A stretch of 64,000 nt of DNA from Bolinopsis microptera (lineage: Eukaryota; Ctenophora; Tentaculata; Lobata; Bolinopsidae): contig NC_087079.1 in assembly GCF_026151205.1 (NCBI RefSeq), forward strand, positions 10,718,635-10,782,634, read 5' to 3'. A model generated the notes under the pieces. That model was not told the DNA's origin, did no database searches, and saw nothing but the letters and a program-made list of their open reading frames with translations. The position numbers and the translations under genes were made by a program. Within the stretch, counting starts at the first letter, position 1; every line of letters begins with the position of its first letter. Below are positions 11,901 through 23,900 of the stretch, in pieces.

Positions 11901-14900
11901 AGCATATTTAGGTAATATTCCCAATATCAGCCTGTAATATGTAAGTACCTCCTCTGTCACAATTTAACAGAATCCCGGCTCCTAAATGGTCCGGACAAAT
12001 TATCTCAGTCCAGTATTAAATTTGAACTCATGCATAGCTCAGAGGGGCTACCAGATTTAAGGGTAACTTGAGTTGTCTGGAACACATGACGTTATGTAAT
12101 CAGACGTTATAACGTAATCAGGAGTTGTATGAATCACATTATAGAACTGAACTTGTTACTAAGTAGAGTATGTAATATTTGGCTGTATTGAGTTGACTAT
12201 CTGTTGTTAACGTGTTGCACTGACTGTCAACACAAACGGAGTGAAAATATTTACATTATGAACTCGTAACAATGTAACGGGCAACGGCGTTACATTTGTC
12301 CAATATACAGTTATATCACAGTATACAAATTATTGGATATTTACCTTAATTTTTGCAATATTTTCAATAAACTTTACAGTTAAGTTTAGAAAACGATCAG
12401 CTTCTAGCTAGTTGTTAGCTTACTTTGAAAGTCAGTTTTTAAACTTTTGTCGTACGTGATGACGAACATGAGATGAGCATTTTAAACTTCATTACAACTG
12501 AAAGCAATATTACAGAGCTGCTGCAAGCAATATGATCATTGGGCTACAATAGTGTGATATGTCCAATATCATTATTGATCTGATTTTCAGTTATATTTAG
12601 TTCTTATTCAATATCTAAATTACATTGTAGAAGTTTACCAATCTAGATTCTAGAACGTAATATCTCGCAGCTGTTCAAGATATTCAATTGTGTCAAGTTC
12701 TTATTCAATATCTAATATCTATATTGCATTGTCGAAGCTCAAAAATAAAAATATCTCGCACGCGATATCCCGCACGTGACTTTTTGTGTATTGTTTCGAA
12801 ATTCTGATCGACGCTAAATATTCGGGGGTATCTCTGTCAAATAGGAATTGTCAAGTCTATAATATCCAGTAAGTTGTTGATGGTCTAGATTCAAAGATCA
12901 GCGATCTGGACGTCTAGGGAGACTGAATGGTAACTGAATGGTAACCAGTATAAAATATATGTCTAAAGATATCGAGACTCAGGCTCCCCCTTCTCACAAA
13001 TACCCTTATAATTAACTCCCTGATACCTCAGGTAAACGGGTGTAGTTTGCGGAGTGTAACGCACAAGCAGGCTTTCTCTCTACTCGACAAAGCTTCTTCG
13101 CCAATCAGACTTCTGATCCTCAGACCTTCCTCTAAAACTTCCAGTGTTAAACCAAACAGTGTTGAACGTGAGTCTAACTTTGAGATGTGCTTTAATCTAA
13201 TCAAATAGCTGGTGGTGATCGAAGCTATCGATTATCTGAGGATACCAAATATGCCTACATGGCGATGTTGTCACCCTCTAAATTTCACGCCTCTAAATTA
13301 CGAACCCACTCAGTTCAAATAGAGCCTCATTTTGTGGAGTTGACGAAACTACAGGGAGAAGAATTAGGGATCAGAATAATGAGCTCTCCTCGGGAGCCTG
13401 GTGTTAAAGTTTTGAACTTGGTACGTGTCTAATAACGTGTAATAACTTGTTTCATCCTACAAACCACATTCTTTGAAACCTTTACTGCTCAAAGTTAGAT
13501 TTGTCCCTTTTTCGTATTGATATTGCTACTCTGCGTGTAATATGAACCCTCTCTTGTGTCAATTGTTATCTCATTAATATGGGAGTTTTGCCATCTCAAC
13601 AAATGTTTATTATACAGAGGGTGTGGCCTGTCACTCCCTCTTTTTCACTATTTTGCAATATAATAACATCGATTTGGGCAATGCACTCAATATTTTCTGA
13701 ATGCTCCCGGTTGAAATATCTTAAACTTGTGCCAAAGCTTCAGGTTAATAGTGCTTTAAAATCTCACCGAGTTATGATCTCGTGAATTATGGGCCACCTG
13801 GCACCTGCCCTGTAGTAAAGCTTTGTATTTACAAGTACTTTCTTTTTCAGATCGAGAATAGTATAGCAGAGCTAAGTAACCTAATAAAGCAACACGATAG
13901 AATACTAAGTGTAAATGGCGTATCTCTTCAAAACGTATCCCAACAAAACGCCGCAGATATTATCAAGGTATTGTTAATGATGGTATAATACGGTAATTTG
14001 TGGCAAAATGTTTAAAACAATAATAATATAACGTTTTCTTGAACGATGAATTGTAGAGAACTCTAATCTCTTCGCAGTAATTGCATTACAATGAATTTAT
14101 ATCCATTTCAGAGGCAGACAGGAGTGATAAAGTTCCTGATCCAGAGATCCTTATCTCCCTCGGAATGTAGCAAAACTTTGGCTCCTTATCTCACTTCTCT
14201 TATCTCTTTCAAACCCGCTCTTATCGAGCTAGATTCTCCTGACTTACCCCACATCGACACTATCAACATCTCCTTTTCGACTGTTAGTCACTATCTACTT
14301 TAAACGTTAACTTTGTAACGTTTTCAACAGAACGAGAATTAATTATCGACGATTGAACCTCTATTTATATTTCGGGTGTCAGTCAAATCTCAAAATATTT
14401 TATTTCTGATTTCTCACATATTTAAAGCATGTGTAAAAATATCTATTCTACAGGGAGATAACGATAAGTTAGGATTCTCTGTTGTTGGAGGAATGGGGTC
14501 TATAATTGGGGATATACCAGTGTTTATTACTGATGTTAACGTTACTTCGCGAGCACATGAAGCTGGACTTAGGGTTATTATACTTTTAAACTCGCTTTTA
14601 AAGTGCATTAAGTAATCAGTACTTAAGTAGAGTAATTCAGTTAGTACTTTTTAAGTATTTCAGGTACTTAAAGCGTATCGAATTCGTAAAGAAATTTAGG
14701 AAAATAATTCAGTTACAGCGGGTTTAAATCTAGATTGATGTATTTACGATTAACTACTTCTGAAAGTATTGTTTATTCCATACATTGATTATGAAACTAG
14801 TTAACAATACTGTTTTAGGTAGGAGATAGCATTGTGAAGATAAACAACAACTCTCTTGTTGAAATGGGATTCCAGGAAGTCCTTTCTCTTCTTAAAAACT

Positions 14901-17900
14901 TGAACTCTGATCAACTAATTCTTACGGTGAGTGTGTAGGTAGTCAAGATCAGTTGTGTTCTGAACAAGTGAGACAACTCTTGCGATAACTGGAAATTTGT
15001 CTACATTTCTAACAATGATAAATGGTTAATAAATAAATTACAACATACACCCCCCGTAAAAATCAAATAAAATTTAAAAATTTAACAAATGGAAACGCGC
15101 AAATGCGCGCGTCAGCTGAAAATTCGTGCTTTTTATACGAATTAGCGCCATTTCAATGCGCAGATAAGGATACATTTAAAACATTGATAAACTTCTCAAA
15201 TAAAAAGTCACATACTCGCAAAAACCAAATAATCGGTTCGTATAAAAATACATCTTTCATAAACATGTGTTGTTCTAAACGGCACATAAAACATGAATTT
15301 GTAAAACACGATTCGACATAATTTGTAAAACCTCAAATCTACCAAGTTATAATTCCGGTTAATACCATAAAAATCACAATTCCAGAAAATATCTCATTCA
15401 TTAAACAGCAAGTCAATAAAGTTTCAACCTGCCTCAAACCGCGGAGGAGGTACTCCCTTATTAGTCCTCTGTGACCTACGTAATGCAGGGGTAAAGTCCG
15501 GTACCACAACATCCGACGGCGGAACAGCAGGGTTGTGCGTATTCTTAGTAGGAACAGAGCCACTATCTTGTCCGATTACAACAGGTCCTGCGGTTAATTC
15601 CCTATCAATAGTCTGTACTTCACCGCAATCAGAATTTTGTCCAGGGTCAATCTCAACTTGACCTGCCAGAGGAGCAATATCCCGAATCGATACCGAGGCC
15701 TCCCTTCCGGAGGCAAACTTAACTTTAGCAGATTCAGGCTGAAGTGAGACAATATCCACCTCTTCGCACAAATCATCGTACTTATTCGACCTCACGTGTT
15801 TCTTAAGGAGAACCTTGGATGCTCCAATAAGCCAAGAATGTAGAGAATTACCTGTTGCAGATCTCCTAACATAACTAAATAATCGCTCGTGAGGTGTTTG
15901 ATTAGTTGAGGTACATAATAAGGTGCGGATAGAGTGGAGAACTTGAGGGAGGACCTGTTCCCAGTGACATGGTGCTAGTTTCTTACTAGCCAGCGCCAGT
16001 TCAACTCCTTTCCAAATAACAGCGTTATACCTTTCAACTTGACCATTTCCTCTGGGATTATACCGGCTGCTATTTGAGAATCCAATGTTGTTCTCAATTA
16101 GGAATGATCTGAATTCGTGAGAGACGAGTGATGGTCCATTATCCGAGTGAACCATACCCGGAGTACCAAACAATGAAAATAAATTCATGAGCGCCTTAAT
16201 CACTGTCCTTGACTCTTGATCACGGCACGGAATGGCAAATGGGAACCTCGAGTACTCGTCAACTACAGTTAATATGAACCTGTTCCCTGTACCACTTGGT
16301 AAGGGTCCCTTAAAATCAATGCTCAATCGTTCAAAAGGTTGTGTTGCCTTAATCACTGGAGAGTTCTCGGACTTACAGAAACGTGGTTTAATCTTAGAAC
16401 ACACCACACATTTCGCGATTGTCTCTTTTACCTCTGCTAGAGAATAGGTAAGATTCTTACTCCTAACGAAGTGATACATTCTAGTGACCCCAGGGTGACA
16501 TAGTTCTTCGTGAATCCGAGAGAGGGAAGGACCTGTATGATATGTAGCAGCACTAAATGCTCTTGACAAGCAGTCCGCTGTGACATTAAGCGGGCCTGGT
16601 CTGTACTCTATGTCAAAGTCTAGACAGCTGAGTTCAATACGCCATCGGTCTATCTTGCTGTTTTTAGTCTTTCCGTGATTCTTTTTATCATATATGTACG
16701 AAACAGCCTGCTGATCCGTAAGTAATTTAAAGTGCCGGCTAACTAAGAAATGCCGCCACGCACGACATGCCTCCACAATAGCACAAGCCTCCTTCTCCAC
16801 TGCATGATGTTTCCTTTCATGAGGCTTCAATGTTCGAGAAAAGAATGCCACCGGTTTTCCTCCTTGATTCAAACTGGCCGAGACTGCAAAATCAGATGCG
16901 TCAGACTCTAGCACCATCTGCTCATTAGTGTTAGGGCAGACTACACAGGAACCCTCTATACACGTTTTCAGATTATTAAATGCCGTGATTGCCTCTTTCT
17001 GTAGGGGGAATTCCGGTTCTATCAAAGGTCGTACCAAGTCCGAGAATTTTGGCACCCATTTAGCATAATAAGAGAATAAGCCCATGGCCCTTTTTAGTGA
17101 GTCAGCATCATGTGGTACCGGCAAGTCCCTCAACGGCTGCATGCGCTCAGGATCAGGACGGATAGTGCCGTGAGAAATTTGATAGCCCAAAATGTTTATA
17201 GTTTCAACTGAACTTATAGTCTTATCATGATTCAACGTTAGTCCCAACTTCTTAATAGTCGACAATAACCCCTTGACGTTTTTGTCGTGATCTTCCTGAT
17301 CATAGCCCCCAACAGTTATATTGTCCAGATAAGGAAAAACACTATCTAACTTATTTTCCTCCACAAGTATGTCCATATTACGTTGAAAAACAGGCCCACC
17401 ATTAGTGACTCCAAAGGGAATGCCATTAAATTCAAATAGTTTCCCAGCTGCTTCAAAGGCTGTGAGTGGCTTTTCTCCTTCGAGAATCGGGATTTGATGG
17501 TAGGCAGACTTAAGATCAAATGTGCTATAGATCCTGTACTTAGCTATCTGCGAGGCCATAGTATCAAGGTTTGGCAGAGGATACGCATCCAAGTGTGTGA
17601 ATTTGTTGATCGTTCGAGAGTAGTCTACCACCATTCGGGGCCTTGCCGAATCTAAACCTGTAACGAGGACCTGTGCTCTCCAAGGACTATTACTTGGCCT
17701 AATAGTGCCCTGTTCCAATAACTCTTTAACCGATTTTGCTATAAATGCTCTCTCTGCATCAGAGTACTTTCTGGACCTACAAGCGATTGGATTGGTGCCT
17801 TCCATTAATGTGGAGAATAGAGGTATGTGCTCAAGGTTCGACATTGAAAGCTGTGCACAGTTCCTACCAGCTTCATCTATCACCAAGGGATCTCTATTTC

Positions 17901-20900
17901 CTCCGAAATTAACCACAAGATTCATATGACTTCGGAGTAAATCCAAACCCACGATTGCGTCGCAACATAGTTTGTCCATAACTGATAATTTACACTCTGA
18001 ATAGGAGTGGGGGGTGATGCAACGTCAATTAATGTCAGTATTCCATAAAAACCCCAAACTGACATTGACATTAATTGACATTAATTGACATTAATTGACA
18101 TTAATTTGTCTTGAAATTTGAGATTATCATTATTCGATAAATATTTAATTCAAGATATTCACGTCTATGTAAGTTAGACCGGTTCAAAAAAACAAAATGT
18201 CCTTGAATAATTATGAGTATGTTCTTATCTGTTGATTCTTAGGTTCAAAGACCACCAAAAAAAATTTCAGCTTCCAACTCTTCCATCTTCGGTCCCCACC
18301 GGCCACGCCCATATTTTATTGGTTTCTTATACAGGTAAAATATCTAGAATCGGCTTTTTTAGTATGAAGGAGTAATGTTAGCTGTTTAAGATTCGTTATT
18401 CAAATATAAATGTCATTTCGTTTAATGTGGGTTTTAAGTTCTGATGATGTTGAGAACCACGCCCTTGGATGGCCACGTCCATTTAAGAAAATTTAATTTC
18501 GGAAAACCGTATTATTTTAGTTTTATTATTTAATGATCTGAATTTTTCACATTTCACATTTCACATGTGATAGTAGTGAATAAATTGATGATATAAACGT
18601 TCTAAAGTGCTAAAAATATGGTAGAACTACATAATCTCTGGTCGAAAAATATCGTGTCAATTAATGTCAGTATTCCAAAATTTTGCAAAACTGACATTGA
18701 CATTAATTGACATTAATTGACATTAATTGACATTAATTGACGTTGCATCACCCCCTAGGAGTGGCCTTCAATCACAATATCTACTACACAGGACCCCTGA
18801 GTGTTTGTTGACATTGATTCCGAAGCTAAAGTTATTTTGTTCGTACCAGGGCCTATCGTTATGCCATTTCGCCTAGCAAAACCCAAGTCAACAAAACTCT
18901 CTGAGCTACCAGTGTCAATCAAAATGTAAGCGATATGATTATTTACCTTTGCGTTGACGGTTGTCTGAGACAGCGTTGGAGGTGTCGATGGAGACATAGT
19001 ACAAAGATAAGAGAATGGGGATGATTGCTGGGGCTGATCAGCGGACGGGACGTTGTAGGCGTTGTTAACTGGAGTATAAACGTTGTTTGCAGAGTTCTTC
19101 TTAGAGAAGTAATCATTAGGTGCGATCTTCCCAAGACCCGTCGCTGATCGACATACTCGTGCCCAATGTCCGCGCTTACCGCAAGTTTTACAAGTAGTAT
19201 TATTAGCAGGACACGCTGTTCGAACATGGTACTTCTTACCGCAATATCCACACTTTATATTAGGACTAACTGAATTGCCGTGAGTGGCAGCTACAACCGC
19301 ATGATCCTTTGAATCCAGTCCAGAATCGTTTCCCTTAACAATACCATTTAGATTAGAACCGTTATACTTTTCATTGTTTGAGATTGATTGCTCCAGAGTA
19401 CAAGCCAGAGTGATGGTATCATCTAAACTTTTAGTGTCCTCCATTAGGCGCTGCCGAATTTGCTTGTCCCTTAGCCCACTGATAAGAGCTGTTCTAATGC
19501 TCTCTTCCCCATGAACAGCAGCTGATACTTCGGTAAAATTACACTGTTTCGCCAGTGTCCGCAACGCCAAGACGAATTGATCAACTGATTCAGCTTCAGT
19601 TTGACTCCGTGTAGATAAACAAAATCTCGTTAAGTTAGTATTCTTTGTTTTAACAAACAAACCATTCAAGATCTTAACTGCCTCCGAAAACTTTGTTTCA
19701 CCCTTGATAGTTGTATATATTGAGGGGCTCACATAATTGCAAAGCACCATATATTGTGTCTCTTCGGTGTTAGCTTTTTCACCAAGAATAGTAATAAAAT
19801 TGTCTAGAGTCTGTTTCCAGTGCAGGTAGGTATCTGCAACTTCGTCACCTTTATCTGTTAGGGTGATGTCCAAGCGCTGAGGGCTTAAAAACTTTTCCAT
19901 GATGAGGGATGTAGACAAATCTGTTCTGAACAAGTGAGACAACTCTTGCGATAACTGGAAATTTGTCTACATTTCTAACAATGATAAATGGTTAATAAAT
20001 AAATTACAACAAGTTGTATTAGTGGCGCGGGTTTCGCTACAAAACATACAACTTGTTGTTTATAGATCCACATAGAGCGTGGTAAGCTGAGGCTCAGCAT
20101 ACGAACATCAGAGGAAAATGACTGCCAAAAGACGATAGTAATGGTGGGGAGGTGGTGCAGTTTGTTTGACACGTGACATTGATTAAGGGATTTGAACAAT
20201 CGATGCTGCAAACTGATTTGTTTGTCATTATCACTTTTCAAAACAAACGTGTAGCACATCGCCTCCATTGTACACGTACATTGGTCTACAGTGCCGTGTA
20301 GATGCCAATAGGTTAACATCTAGCTGAGCTGTTTACCCATAGTCGGTCACGATTATGGACTTAACCAGGCAGGAAATGTACGTCATAAACCCTGTGGGCG
20401 TGTCAGACCCATTTTATTTAACCCTGGCGGAACCTGGGAAAGTTAGATCATTGCAATGTTTCAGATTTACGTCACTGTAACGCGCGGCGACATCTTGCAG
20501 ATCAAAGTGCATAATCTCTCGGCATTTTGTGATGTCACGCGAGCGCGCGCGCATGGATTGCTGGCATGCATGGATATAGATCGAACGCGTCGATGAAGAA
20601 CGATAAACCGACCACCCTTCACAGATTGAGGCTGTTTTAACCATGTCAATTACACGGTATGAGTTGGGACTAGGGTGAAGCAACCTCCCCAAAAGAACAA
20701 GCTGCGTCGGTCTATTATAACATATATCGCGCAGTTTTAAAACAGTGAGTGTATGCCACTTGTTTTTTAACGTATCGGCGGTTAATGAACGTTCCCTCTT
20801 CAGATTCAGAGAATAGAGCTCGATAACCCACTCACCACCAACTTTTGCAAGGACTGGCCCTTTTCTCTTCCTTCCGCTGGGTAATTACTATTTCATATTC

Positions 20901-23900
20901 AATCAGTTTCGTTTTGGTATTTTTCGCCTTCACATTTTACAGAAGCTTCGTGAAATTAGCTTTGATTTTTGATATCTCTTGTGTTAACTGTGTGACTACC
21001 ACCAAGCATTTGTTTCTTGGTACGATATGGTAGCCTTTTTGGAGGGTTGGTTTGAATAGTGAAGCTGACTCTTCCCTTTTCAGATTCGGTAAACTATCTA
21101 TCGTCCGAATTCCTCGACAGGAGACAACCGCAAGTTTGGGTTTTAGAATAGTTGGAGGAGTTGGTTCTCATCAGGGGGACCTGCCAATCGTCATCAAATC
21201 TATTTCTAGCAGATCCCTCGCTAGCAGGTAAAATACATCCTTATAAAATCACGTGTTTTAGAATATTCTTTCGGATGTATTTTCGAAACTACTTTTTTGC
21301 AAGCTTCTATTCTGGAGAAAGCAAGTCGCTCTTAAAATATTATGCTATTAATAGCAACCTTGACGTCAAAATAATAAGGTTATAAAATATGCAATTTGTG
21401 ACTAGAAATTTTACCAACTGTTTAATAACAAATTATGTCCGGTATCATGCTCATATTATTAATTATACTGTTTCCTACACCATCATTAATTCTCTTATCT
21501 CCTTAATAAGTTTAAGTGAGTCACGTGAATTGATTCATGGTAATTTTACGTGTAATTTAAAATGTATATTTAACAGGTCGACGTTGAGACCAGGGGATCA
21601 CGTGTTGGGATGTAATAGTTCTTCTCTAATCAACATTTCACACGACAGTGCTGCTCAGCTCATTAAAAATACCAGAGGTACTTGTAATTTCATGATTTGG
21701 ATTCCACTTTACATTATGTGAATATGTTTTAATAATTTCCAGCCATACCTCGTAGCTTCCTTCGCTGAAAACCATTATTAGTCGTAATCTCCCTAATCTG
21801 AATATTGCCATTCTAATGAAATCGAATAATACGTATAAAAATGGAAGACGTTATTATTATATTTAATTTTATATTTTCATTTTCATTTTCCTTGTAAAAT
21901 ATGAATATAGTGATCTGTCCACCTATCAGTCCATAATACATATTTTCCAAATTTATGTTCGTTGGCTTTTCTCTGTTTAATCTTTCAATTTTAGCTTTTT
22001 TCCAGATGCTTCATCAGTTCTATAACTTGTTCCGTAATCGTCACCCCCACAAGTTTTTCTGAAAAATATCGAACTAAGTTTCTTCTCAATTTGCGTTTCA
22101 AATATACAAATTTCAATAAACTTTTGTTATCATTTTAAAACTCAAGATGAAACAGTAATATCTCAAATCCCCATGCAAATTAAAAATAAATTGAAATTAC
22201 CGCAAAAGTTATCCCAGCTATCACGGAGTTTCTCAGAGAGATGAGGTGTAATCGTCTTGTTAAAGAAGGCATCTGAGTACAGGATATCCCACTTACTAGC
22301 TCCTCTGATCACGCTTTTCTTTTGCCCGGTATCGTCCTTCCGTGGCTTAGTCCCTTCTTCCTTGAGCTCCACTACAGTTCTCTGAAGCACAGTTGTGAGT
22401 CTAGTCAGTTCCTCGTTTTTCTTGTTAAGAAGAGTAGTAAGCTCTAATATTATTAGAGTTTGATTAGAGTCTAATAAATCTGCTGTATTCTGGTCACCTT
22501 TTCCAGCCGATTCCAATATCTGCCCAGTCTCCACCATTTGTTCACTCACGATGTCGCTCAGTTGAATCTTAGCTTGTATCAGATCTTTCTGGCTCTGTTC
22601 AACTCCACTCCTCGCTTCCTCCAGTCTGCTCTTTACTGCAGCATCTCTCAAACACCCACTGTACCCCTCGGTTATCATCCCATTTCTGGGCTGCTCTAGA
22701 ATGTTCTGCCAGCTCAACTTGTACTCACTGTCCTCAGACTCACTCCTCAGAGCGCACATGTCACCTGACATCCTCTTTACGTCCGCCCCCGAGAACTCTT
22801 TAGCGTAGAGATTTACGTTGAACATGATTCCCTGGAACGCCAGACTTTGTGCTCCGCCATTTCCATAGTTGCCCAGAGTGAACTGTAGTCCAGTCTGGAG
22901 CTGTCTTCCTGGAGCTGTGGTACGTGATGCTATGAGGTCCCCGTCTAGGTACTCCCGGAACTCTCTAGACTCTGAACTCCACGTGGAACAGTAGTGGTAC
23001 CAGCTTTGTCGACGTATCCCTGCGAACTTGTTCCTTAGACTTATCCCCGCTCCGAAGATACAGTTGTGTCCTCCGTCGTCCTGTATCCGTAGCTCCTCGC
23101 CACCGTAAGAGAGGAGTATGGGCCACCCTGCAGACCTTACCTTCATCTTCATAAACCAGCCACAAAACGAAAACACGTCAGCGAAGGGGGAGATGTCTGG
23201 AAGAAATGAGATAGAGCTGTTGCTTTCACCAGGGAAGCTAAGAGATGTGTATTTCCTGAGAGTATCATCAGTTTGTAAGCTGGGTGTCAGCAGGGTGATC
23301 AATGCCACCCAAATAAACATGATTTGCAAGACGAACGATTGAAAATGTGGGCGAATAAAAATGTGATGGTGTCCGAGTATTATCAGTTCTTTAAATGGGT
23401 CCGATTTTGATAAGAAACTGTTATTTTTGGAGACTTTCTGGCGCTTCCACGTTTTTTTTGGTCTCTAATATTTCTTAGGAAATTTGGAATGATTCAATTA
23501 GGAATAAATAGTGAATTAGATGATGAGTTTAATAAGGACAATCTAGTGTGTGCCGTTTGAGAATATAATTACGAACTTTTAACTTATGATTTGGGAATTG
23601 AACAAATGCAATCAGTTATCATTGTATGATAAGGGTAATGAGAGCATCTGGAGTTTTTATTATTTCACTTTTACATCATTACTCAATGAGTTTACGTTGC
23701 CATTTACCCTAACAGTAACGCGATTTACTTCAAAATTAATGATTTTTGAAAATTACCAAAAGATTTGGGAAATTTTATGAGCACTCATCAACGAAGGCGT
23801 GGGGTTACGAAGACTATCTAAGTTTACTTCTGCAGCTCCTCATTTCATAGTTGCTTATTGGCGTAGTGCTTCATATATTTGTCCAGACTCCAGGAGCCGA

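Larger units (their letters stand above)
14951..20016 (-). mobile_element. Complete Ty3/gypsy-type LTR retrotransposon with TSD
   Basis: A full-length element lies in LNX intron 11 in antisense orientation. Two identical 90-bp LTRs (14956-15045 and 19922-20011) start TGTT and end AACA in element sense, and a 5-bp target duplication, AGTTG, flanks them (14951-14955 and 20012-20016). Internal order is gag - protease - reverse transcriptase - RNase H - integrase, which is Ty3/gypsy (Metaviridae) order. LTR identity indicates a recent insertion. It sits 24 bp past the donor of LNX exon 11. Its coding region was later interrupted by a 746-bp element at 18010-18755. No envelope-like frame and no chromodomain were seen. 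Confidence 0.93.

Noticed and set aside
19900-19942. TTG at 19942 as gag start
   Set aside because: It lies inside the LTR upstream of an ATG in the same frame; animal translation would use the ATG at 19900.
20320-20803. Antisense frames near 20414-20692 with GC-rich alternating sequence
   Set aside because: No domain and no splice context; sequence such as GCGCGCGCGC inflates open length.
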